Below are positions 14,070-20,062 of a stretch of 20,062 nt of DNA, one piece after another. Source of the DNA: JAUIEH01 sp964483375 (lineage in GTDB: Bacteria > Pseudomonadota > Alphaproteobacteria > Caulobacterales > Maricaulaceae). The translations under genes and the position numbers were made by a program. The DNA is taken from the NCBI GenBank assembly GCA_964483375.1, contig CAZABJ010000047.1, forward strand, positions 1-20,062. The letters are read 5' to 3'. The notes beneath the pieces were generated by a model. The model was not told where the DNA came from. It saw nothing but the letters and a program-made list of their open reading frames with translations, and searched no databases. How positions within the stretch are numbered: the stretch's first letter is position 1; each line of letters begins with the position of its first letter.

Positions 14070-15512
14070 TCAGCCTCCCGCTTCGCACGCGGTCAACGCC
14101 GCGCGTGCCTCTTCGACATCATCGAACGGGACCACCCGGTCGGAGAATGTCTGTCCGGTTTCGTGTCCCTTGCCTGCTATCACAAGGGCGTCGCCTGACG
14201 CCAAAAACGACGCGCCCCGCGCGATCGCTTCGCGGCGGTCGGCGATTTCAAGCGCGCCGGGACAGCCCGCAAGCACCGCGGCGCGAATGGCGGCGGGGTC
14301 TTCAGAGCGTGGATTGTCGTCTGTCACGATGGCGATATCCGCATGCCGCGCTGCAATCTCCCCCATCGGCGTGCGTTTGGAGGGGTCCCGTTCCCCGCCC
14401 GCGCCGAAAACGAGGACGATGCGGTTTTGGGTATGGGGGCGCAGAGCGCGCAAGAGCTTGTCCAAGCCATCAGGGGTATGGGCGTAGTCCACGAAAACGG
14501 GGGCGCCGGCGGCCGTCGTTCCCGCCAACTCCAGTCGCCCGCGGACCCCGTCGAGCCCGCCCAACGCCTCGATCGCGACCGCGCGATCGGTCCCCGCCGC
14601 CACGGCGAGCGCGGCTGCGGCGAGCGCGTTGAGCGCTTGAAACTCCCCCACCAAAGGCAGAACGAAATCAAGTTCTTCCCCGCCCCATTGCACGCGGAGA
14701 GCTTGGCTGGTCGGCCGCGGGGTCAGTTCGCAAAGCTTTACGTCGCCGCCGCGCCAGCCGGTTTCGGTGACAGACAAGCCCCGCTTGCGCGCCGCGGTCG
14801 CCGCGCGCCGCCCCCAGTCGGAATCGACATTGACGACCGCGCCCGCGCCGACCGGCAAAAGCTCTTCAAACAATCGCATTTTTGCGGCGAAATAGGCCTC
14901 GAAGCTGCCGTGATAGTCCAAATGGTCTTGGGTCAGATTGGTGAAACCGGCCGCGGTTAAGCGCACCACATCAAGGCGGTGCTGCGCTAGGCCATGGCTG
15001 GATGCTTCCATCGCCGCATGGCTCACGCCCTCTTCGGCGAGCGCATCAAGCGTCTGATGCAGCGCCACGGGGTCGGGCGTGGTCAAACCCAACGCGGTGC
15101 GCGTCGTCCCCGCCGATACGCCCAGCGTCCCCACGCTCGCCGCGCGGCGGCCTTCATGAACCCAAATTTGTCGCACGAAATCGACGGTGGAGCTTTTGCC
15201 GTTCGTACCGGTCACCGCCACCAGCGTCTCGGGTTGGCGGGGATGAAACCGCGCGGCGATGTGCGCCAGCCGCCGCCGAGGATTGTCGTCGACGATATGC
15301 GCGGCGCCGCTCACAACGACGTCGGGCGGAGACAGGACCGCAACCGCGCCCGCCTCAACCGCCTGGGGGATAAAGGCGCGCCCGTCATGCCGCACGCCCG
15401 GCAAAGCGGCGAACAGATAGCCCGGACGCACCGCGCGACTGTCCGCCGTCAGCCCGGTCACGTCAGGGTCTTCGCCCAGCGCATCCGGCGCGATGAGCGC
15501 GGACAGCTTCAT
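14070..15512 (-). CDS. murE: UDP-MurNAc-tripeptide synthetase, meso-diaminopimelate-adding
   Basis: MurE adds the third residue of the peptide stem. The 480-aa protein has TADSRAVRPGYLFAALPG (22-39), the ATP loop GTNGKSS (102-108, Lys106), TTPDP and the EASSHGLAQHRLD segment, and TNLTQDHLDYHG. The tetrapeptide DNPR at 399-402 (within DDNPRSEDP) is the specificity motif for meso-diaminopimelate; lysine-adding enzymes differ there. AGKGHE (446-451) follows. The organism should therefore have Gram-negative-type DAP peptidoglycan. The start overlaps the ftsI stop by 4 nt (ATGA). Confidence 0.98.
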   Translation of the reverse strand: MKLSALIAPDALGEDPDVTGLTADSRAVRPGYLFAALPGVRHDGRAFIPQAVEAGAVAVLSPPDVVVSGAAHIVDDNPRRRLAHIAARFHPRQPETLVAVTGTNGKSSTVDFVRQIWVHEGRRAASVGTLGVSAGTTRTALGLTTPDPVALHQTLDALAEEGVSHAAMEASSHGLAQHRLDVVRLTAAGFTNLTQDHLDYHGSFEAYFAAKMRLFEELLPVGAGAVVNVDSDWGRRAATAARKRGLSVTETGWRGGDVKLCELTPRPTSQALRVQWGGEELDFVLPLVGEFQALNALAAAALAVAAGTDRAVAIEALGGLDGVRGRLELAGTTAAGAPVFVDYAHTPDGLDKLLRALRPHTQNRIVLVFGAGGERDPSKRTPMGEIAARHADIAIVTDDNPRSEDPAAIRAAVLAGCPGALEIADRREAIARGASFLASGDALVIAGKGHETGQTFSDRVVPFDDVEEARAALTACEAGG

Positions 15513-17131
15513 TCGTCAGCCTCTCGCAAAGCCGTCAGCAGCGGATCGTCACGCCGCGCCACACCCAAAAAAGGCGCGATGCGCGCAATGACGGCCGCCG
15601 CGGTGGGAGCGGCGGTGTAGCCCGCCGAGGCGCGCCCGTCATCCTCAACCGCGCCCGCCGGCTCGTCGAGCGTGATCAAGACCGCATAGCGGGGCTCGTC
15701 ATAAGGGAACGCCGCAGCGAAGGACGACACCAGGCGATCGGGATCATACCCCCCCTCCACGGCGCGTTCAGCGGTGCCGGTCTTGCCCGCGACTAGATAG
15801 CCGGGGACGTCGGCCCGAACCCCAGTCCCCCGTTCGACCGCCAACCGCAACAGCCGCATCATCGCCGCGCTGGTTTGTTCGCTCACCGTCCGGCGGGTCG
15901 GCACAGGGGCGTCGCTCGAGGCTCTCAGCATGGTGGGAGCGACATATGCGCCCCCATTCGCCACAGCGCCAAAGGCGGCCATGAAGGCGAGCGGCGACAC
16001 GGCGATGCCATGGCCGTAAGCCAGCGTCGCGCGCTCGGTCTCGTTCCAACGCGAGGGTAAGAGCGGGGCGGCGCTTTCCGCGATCTCCACCGGCGCGCGG
16101 CTCAGAAGGCCAAGCCGCTCCAGATAGGCGCGTTGGCGCTCTTCGCCCAACTCAAGCGCCAAAAGCGCGGCGCCCACATTGGAGGAGCGCACGAACACCT
16201 GAGCCACCGACAAGTCCCGCGCCCGACCATGGTCGACCAACTCCATGTCGCCCAAGGTCAACCCTTGAGAGGTGGGCAACACGCCGTTGAGCTCGGCGAT
16301 CCCGGCGTCAAGCGCCATGGCGACGGTGAAGGTTTTGAAGATGGAGCCGAGCTCATACACGGCTGCCGCGGCGCGATTAAGCCGGGCGTCGGCGTCGGCT
16401 TCGTTGGGTTGGTTGGGGTCGAAATTCGGCAAAGACGCCATGGCGAGGACTTCACCGGTGCGCACGTCGGACACCAAGCCCAACGCCGCGCGCGACCTGA
16501 ACCGCCGTTGGGCGGCGTCGAGCGCCTCCTCCAAAGCGTATTGGACGCGCAAATCGAGAGACAAAGCGACTGTCTCGCCCGCCTGCAACGCGTCGTCGAA
16601 GGCGCGCTCCGCGCCCGCCGCGCCCTCTCCGTCAATGGTGGCGAAGCCCAAGGCATGCGCCGCCAAGCGTCCGCGCGGATAGACCCGCCGCGGCTCACGC
16701 CGAAAATTCAATCCCGGCAGCCCCAGTTCGAACACGGCCTGGCGCTGACGGGGACTGAGCCCCCGGCGGACCCAAACGAAGCGACGGTTTTCCTGCAGTC
16801 GGGCGGCGAGGGCTTCGGCGTCCAGACGCGGCAAAGCCTCGGCCAATCGGCGGGCGGTCTCTTCGGCGTCCCAAATCCGATAAGGGTCGGCGTAGAGGGA
16901 ATAGCTCTCCAAAGAGGTGGCGAGGATTTCGCCGTTGCGGTCAACCAAGTCGCCGCGCCGGACCGTGTGCTCGGTCGGCAAGGCGTCAGCGCTCTGGACC
17001 GGCGGGGGTGCGGCGGACAAGAGCGCGGCCCGCAGACCCAGGCCGCCGAACACAGCGAGAAAAAGCGCGGCGAGCGCGCTGAGCCGCACGCCGCTGCGAC
17101 GCGCGCCGTCCCCCCCGGCCGCGTTCATCAA
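15509..17131 (-). CDS. ftsI: Peptidoglycan D,D-transpeptidase FtsI (PBP3)
   Basis: FtsI cross-links septal peptidoglycan in the periplasm. The 540-aa class B PBP has a short cytoplasmic tail, one transmembrane anchor at about 17-40, a pedestal region with RRGDLVDRNGEILATS (58-73) and RVYPRGRLAAHALGF (149-163), and the transpeptidase domain. Active-site motifs are SIFK (263-266, nucleophile Ser263), SSN (316-318) and KTG (450-452, in VAGKTGTAER). Length and motif spacing are normal. It overlaps ftsL and murE by 4 nt on each side, the usual FtsL-FtsI order. Confidence 0.98.
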   Translation of the reverse strand: MMNAAGGDGARRSGVRLSALAALFLAVFGGLGLRAALLSAAPPPVQSADALPTEHTVRRGDLVDRNGEILATSLESYSLYADPYRIWDAEETARRLAEALPRLDAEALAARLQENRRFVWVRRGLSPRQRQAVFELGLPGLNFRREPRRVYPRGRLAAHALGFATIDGEGAAGAERAFDDALQAGETVALSLDLRVQYALEEALDAAQRRFRSRAALGLVSDVRTGEVLAMASLPNFDPNQPNEADADARLNRAAAAVYELGSIFKTFTVAMALDAGIAELNGVLPTSQGLTLGDMELVDHGRARDLSVAQVFVRSSNVGAALLALELGEERQRAYLERLGLLSRAPVEIAESAAPLLPSRWNETERATLAYGHGIAVSPLAFMAAFGAVANGGAYVAPTMLRASSDAPVPTRRTVSEQTSAAMMRLLRLAVERGTGVRADVPGYLVAGKTGTAERAVEGGYDPDRLVSSFAAAFPYDEPRYAVLITLDEPAGAVEDDGRASAGYTAAPTAAAVIARIAPFLGVARRDDPLLTALREADE

Positions 17132-17484
17132 TAGGTTCCCGAAACCGCGAAGCGGGCCAAAAGCTCGTCATCCCCAGGCCCGATTTCGATTTCCGCGACC
17201 GGGGAACGCAGGAACAAGGGCGCTTCAGAGAGACGAACGACGCGGAAATAGTCGACCTGACGCAGGCCGAGATGCTCCTCCGCCAGCGCTTGCAGACGCG
17301 GAGGCTCGTTCAAGTGCCCCACCTCCGCCCGCAGCATCACGATGTCCTCCCGCGCCTCAGCGACCGCGACCTCAAGCGCCTCGGCGCGTTCACGGGCGGC
17401 GTGCGCTTCGGTTTTGGCCTTGTAGAGCCCCAGAGCCAGGAGCCCCAATAGGGCGAGACCGAGCAGATTGATCACGCGAACCAT
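17128..17484 (-). CDS. ftsL: Cell division protein FtsL
   Basis: A 118-aa bitopic division protein. After a very short N-terminus there is one hydrophobic segment, INLLGLALLGLLALGLY (about 5-21), then a heptad-like region (about 24-62, EAHAARERAEALEVAVAEAR and onward) expected to form a coiled coil with FtsB in the periplasm, and an FtsL-type end with LAEEHLGLRQVDYFRVVRL. FtsL recruits and activates FtsW/FtsI. Sequence conservation in this family is low, so the call rests on size, topology and position between rsmH and ftsI. Its ATG shares one base with the rsmH stop (TGATG). Confidence 0.93.
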   Translation of the reverse strand: MVRVINLLGLALLGLLALGLYKAKTEAHAARERAEALEVAVAEAREDIVMLRAEVGHLNEPPRLQALAEEHLGLRQVDYFRVVRLSEAPLFLRSPVAEIEIGPGDDELLARFAVSGTY

Positions 17485-18473
17485 CAGGCGACCTCTCGAT
17501 ACATGAGCCGGGGACGAGGCGCGGCGTGGTCGTCGTCATCCGCCCAAGCCGCAGCGTCGGTTCGTTCCGCAGATCTGAGTTTGGCTGAGCGCGCGCGGGG
17601 ATTTGCGGCGACCTCCGCCTCGCTTGGCGCCATCGGGCGGGGGCGCACCAAGGAGAAGCTGGGCGCCCGCAAGTCGCGCGTGTCCGGCGCATGGCGCGAA
17701 CCGCCCGCTTCGCGCCCCGACCGGCGGCGCAGGAAGTTCTTAACGATGCGGTCTTCAAGCGAGTGGAACGTGACCGCCACCAAACGGCCGCCCGGCGCCA
17801 GCAAGCGCTCCGCCGCGGCGAGCCCGGCGGCGAGCTCGCCCAGTTCATCGTTGACCGCAATGCGCAAGGCCTGGAACACGCGGGTCGCGGGATGAATGCG
17901 CCCGTCTCCCGGTCCGAGCGTCTCCTCCATCAAGCTTGCGAGCTTTGCAGTGGTGTCGATTGGGCGCTCCGAGCGAGCCTTAACAATCGCTGCGGCGGCG
18001 CGGCGCGCTTGGCGCTCTTCCCCATAGGCCCGGAAAACCTGGGCGAGATCGCTCTGGGACGCGCGCGCCAAAAGCTCAGCGGCGCTTTCCCCAACTCCCG
18101 CCATGCGCATGTCCAAGGGGCCCTCTCCGCGGAACGAAAAGCCCCGCTCGGGATCGTCGAGCTGCATTGAGGAGACGCCCACATCCATCACCACGCCGTC
18201 CAGAGCGGGCACGCCCGCCTCTTCGACGGCGACAGCCATCTCCGAGAAGCTCAGACAGAAAAAGGCCAATCGCGATCCCGTCGCGGTGAGCAGAGGATCG
18301 ACGTTGCGCGCCACGGTCGGGTCCCTATCCAACGCGATCAGGCGTCCCGCACCAGCGGCGAGAATGGCGCGGGAATATCCGCCCGCCCCGAACGTCGCGT
18401 CCAGATAGACCCCGCCGGGCTTTACGGCCAGATCGCTGACCGCTTCGTCGCACATCACAGGCGCATGGTTCAT
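17484..18473 (-). CDS. rsmH: 16S rRNA (cytosine-1402-N4)-methyltransferase
   Basis: RsmH (MraW) methylates N4 of C1402 in the ribosomal P site using SAM. The 329-aa protein has the family N-terminus NHAPVMCDEAV, the SAM-binding motif DATFGAGGYS (25-34), ALDRDP (47-52), MDVGVSSMQLDDPERGFSF, GPLDMRM, HPATRVFQALRIAVNDEL, and VTFHSLEDRIVKNFL. The C-terminus ends after a basic, alanine-rich stretch. It overlaps mraZ by 4 nt (ATGA), and mraZ-rsmH is the near-universal start of dcw clusters. Confidence 0.98.
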   Translation of the reverse strand: MNHAPVMCDEAVSDLAVKPGGVYLDATFGAGGYSRAILAAGAGRLIALDRDPTVARNVDPLLTATGSRLAFFCLSFSEMAVAVEEAGVPALDGVVMDVGVSSMQLDDPERGFSFRGEGPLDMRMAGVGESAAELLARASQSDLAQVFRAYGEERQARRAAAAIVKARSERPIDTTAKLASLMEETLGPGDGRIHPATRVFQALRIAVNDELGELAAGLAAAERLLAPGGRLVAVTFHSLEDRIVKNFLRRRSGREAGGSRHAPDTRDLRAPSFSLVRPRPMAPSEAEVAANPRARSAKLRSAERTDAAAWADDDDHAAPRPRLMYREVA

Positions 18474-18913
18474 GCGGCGCCCCCTCCGACACGGCGCTCC
18501 CGCAGCGCGGCGCGCGCGGTTTCTCGCGCCCCGTCATAGCTTTCGGGGCGCCAAATCTCGAAACGATCGCCCAAGCCGACAAACGCCGCGCGTTCATCGA
18601 GTTCGGCATGGGCGGAAAAGGCGGCGGGAAGCGTAATCCGTCCGCCAGCGTCAAAAGCGAGCGAACGGGTGTCGCCAAAGACCGCGCGGGCCAAGTCGTC
18701 GCGTTCAGGGTCGAGCGGGTCCATCGCGTCGATGCGCTCCTTCAAGCGCCCCATCAAAGCCTCGCCGCACCCCACCAGAAACGGTCCGTCGAACGAGGGG
18801 CGGCAATACACGGCCTCCAGCCCTTCCTGACGCACCACGCCGCGAAAGTCAGCCGGGATCGACACGCGTCCCTTGGCGTCAACGCCGTTCACATGGGTTC
18901 CCAAAAAAACCAT
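18470..18913 (-). CDS. mraZ: Transcriptional regulator MraZ of the dcw cluster
   Basis: MraZ is a DNA-binding repressor of its own operon. The start at ATG 18913 gives 147 aa beginning MVFLGTHVNGVDAKGR, matching the family. Upstream in-frame ATGs (18952, 19096) are rejected because the promoter -10 and the operator repeats lie over or next to 18952. Two SpoVT/AbrB-like halves are visible, each with the DxxGR motif: VDAKGRVSIPADFRG near residue 11, and FDAGGRITLPAAFSAHAELD in the second half. The SD is weak (GGGCGGG). MraZ assembles as a ring that binds tandem TGGG-type repeats, and such repeats are present 38-74 nt upstream. Confidence 0.96.
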   Translation of the reverse strand: MVFLGTHVNGVDAKGRVSIPADFRGVVRQEGLEAVYCRPSFDGPFLVGCGEALMGRLKERIDAMDPLDPERDDLARAVFGDTRSLAFDAGGRITLPAAFSAHAELDERAAFVGLGDRFEIWRPESYDGARETARAALRERRVGGGAA

Positions 18914-18951
18914 CGCCCGCCCATCGCGGTCAGGGCGCACCTGCCGCTTCA

Positions 18952-18986
18952 TGGGATAGCATGGGACAATGTGGGTTACAATGGCG
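18952..18986 (+). promoter_or_regulatory. MraZ operator: four 10-bp-phased TGGGN-type repeats
   Basis: On the plus strand, TGGGA (18952), TGGGA (18962), TGGGT (18972) and the degenerate TGGCG (18982) occur at exactly 10-bp steps with 5-nt spacers. That is the repeat and spacing pattern known for MraZ boxes. The repeats lie on the strand opposite to mraZ, whereas in E. coli, as I recall, they read in the mraZ direction. A further TGGGC at 19012 is in the same phase. Confidence 0.75.
18953..18981 (-). promoter_or_regulatory. Promoter of mraZ and the dcw operon, within the MraZ operator
   Basis: On the minus strand TTGTAA (18981-18976) and TATCCC (18958-18953) are 17 nt apart, and the -10 is preceded by GC (GCTATCCC), similar to the alphaproteobacterial GCTANAWC form. 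Transcription would begin near 18946, giving a leader of about 33 nt. Both hexamers lie inside the tandem repeats, so bound MraZ would block RNA polymerase. Confidence 0.5.
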
Positions 18987-19212
18987 TTCAAGGCCCGAGA
19001 ACGCCACTTCGTGGGCTTCCAAGCGCCTCGCAGCGCGGGGTGAGCGCGGTGGTTTTTCTTGGGAAGGCGCCGCAAGACGACCGAGGCTGGGTTCAAGCTG
19101 CAAGGCGACCGCCCCGGTCGAAAGGGGAGCTTTACAACTCAAAGATAATATTAGCTCGCCGCACAACCAAATGAGCGCGTCGATGCCGGACGGCGTTTAT
19201 CAGCAGGGAAAG

Positions 19213-19638
19213 ATGTCGACTGGCCGGCCTCGCCGGCCCACGCCCCGCCCCCATTCGGTTCGCCTCGCCAGACGCGCCGCTCGATCGGACCTGCGCCTCC
19301 GCCGTCTCAGCGCGATGTTCGCCGACGGCGCTTTGGCCCAGGTGCTGGGATTGCCCCAAGCCCGCCGCGACGTTGATGCGGCGCGCGGCGCGCTGCGCGC
19401 GAGCTGGCGGATCCTCCGTGGGCTCGCCCGCCGAGAGGCGCTGGGGGCGGAGGCGGCGCATTTCCGAGCCGCCGCGGGCGGCGCCTTGACCGCGCATGCG
19501 GCGCTGGAAACTCTCGGCGCGGTCGTGCCGGCGGCTGCGGCCGTCCAGGCGGATCTCGCGGCGCTTAACCGCGACTTGCTGGCGTTTTCCGTCGGTGCGG
19601 AACGGATAAGGCGGTGGCGGGCGGAGCCGCGGCTATAA
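19213..19638 (+). CDS. Hypothetical basic protein between rnpB and mraZ, 141 aa
   Basis: I do not recognise this gene. The ATG at 19213 is chosen over in-frame ATGs at 19171 and 19183 because AGGGAAA lies immediately upstream. The protein has a very basic N-terminus (GRPRRP, HSVRLARRAARSDLRLRRL), then alanine- and leucine-rich, probably helical sequence (VLGLPQARRDVDAARGALRA through AALNRDLLAFSVGAERI) and a basic end. There is no signal peptide or clear membrane helix. Third codon positions are strongly GC, supporting coding, but in DNA this GC-rich a chance frame is possible. It is divergent from mraZ and convergent with rnpB. The roughly 300 nt between it and mraZ hold the MraZ operator and, at 19140-19155, an AT-rich island (GATAATATTAGC) without a convincing -35. 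Confidence 0.5.
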   Translation: MSTGRPRRPTPRPHSVRLARRAARSDLRLRRLSAMFADGALAQVLGLPQARRDVDAARGALRASWRILRGLARREALGAEAAHFRAAAGGALTAHAALETLGAVVPAAAAVQADLAALNRDLLAFSVGAERIRRWRAEPRL

Positions 19639-19647
19639 CGCCGCGGC
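19626..19647. terminator. GC-rich hairpin between convergent small ORF and rnpB
   Basis: GCCGCGGC (19626-19633) and GCCGCGGC (19640-19647), each self-complementary, form a perfect 8-bp stem around the loop TATAAC. The TAA stop of the plus-strand ORF (19636-19638) lies in the loop. It starts about 16 nt beyond the expected RNase P RNA 3' end. No T-run follows on either strand, so a termination role is inferred from position only. Confidence 0.4.
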
Positions 19648-19662
19648 CCCGGCCCCTATGCG

Positions 19663-20062
<400 letters not shown>

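Noticed and set aside
18914..19212. CtrA boxes or GANTC methylation sites upstream of mraZ
   Set aside because: I looked for paired TTAA and for GANTC on both strands and saw none, so cell-cycle control by CtrA or CcrM is not supported from this stretch.

Overview
The window is a GC-rich stretch of an alphaproteobacterial chromosome. Three things suggest this: the gene order of the cell-division and cell-wall (dcw) cluster, a bacterial RNase P RNA just beyond the start of that cluster, and very GC-rich third codon positions. A finer placement, perhaps Caulobacterales, Maricaulales or Parvularculales, is only a guess.

Right half (about 6.2-18.9 kb, all minus strand): a compact dcw operon reading mraZ-rsmH-ftsL-ftsI-murE-murF-mraY-murD-ftsW-murG-murC. 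Most junctions are 1-4 nt overlaps (ATGA, TGATG, GTGA) or gaps of only a few bases, so translation is probably coupled. The products make and flip lipid II: MurC, MurD, MurE and MurF build UDP-MurNAc-pentapeptide, MraY and MurG attach it to the lipid carrier, and FtsW, FtsI and FtsL form the septal synthase. MraZ is the cluster regulator and RsmH methylates 16S rRNA. Upstream of mraZ lies a promoter embedded in four 10-bp-phased TGGG-type repeats, the expected MraZ operator but on the strand opposite to mraZ. A 168-nt gap before murC carries a good candidate internal promoter. The usual distal part of the cluster (murB, ddl, ftsQ, ftsA, ftsZ) does not follow murC. A Kef-type cation/proton antiporter gene follows instead.

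Far right (19.2-20.06 kb): a small plus-strand gene of unknown function, then most of rnpB (minus strand, truncated at its 5' end by the window edge). The two converge on a perfect GC-rich hairpin.

Left part (1-4.3 kb), accessory in character: a truncated gene for a hydrophobic protein and an unrecognised 323-aa soluble protein (both minus); a SIMPL/DUF541 lipoprotein (plus); panD for beta-alanine and pantothenate synthesis (minus) with a clear promoter; a membrane-anchored TIR-domain protein (plus); and a small exported acidic protein with two cysteines (plus), which ends at a strong intrinsic terminator facing the antiporter gene.

The most noteworthy items are the reverse-oriented MraZ operator, the orphan membrane-tethered TIR protein, the dcw cluster breaking off after murC, the internal murC promoter, and a G8-containing hairpin that would bury the ribosome-binding site of the left-edge gene. 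No complete new multi-gene system could be demonstrated.
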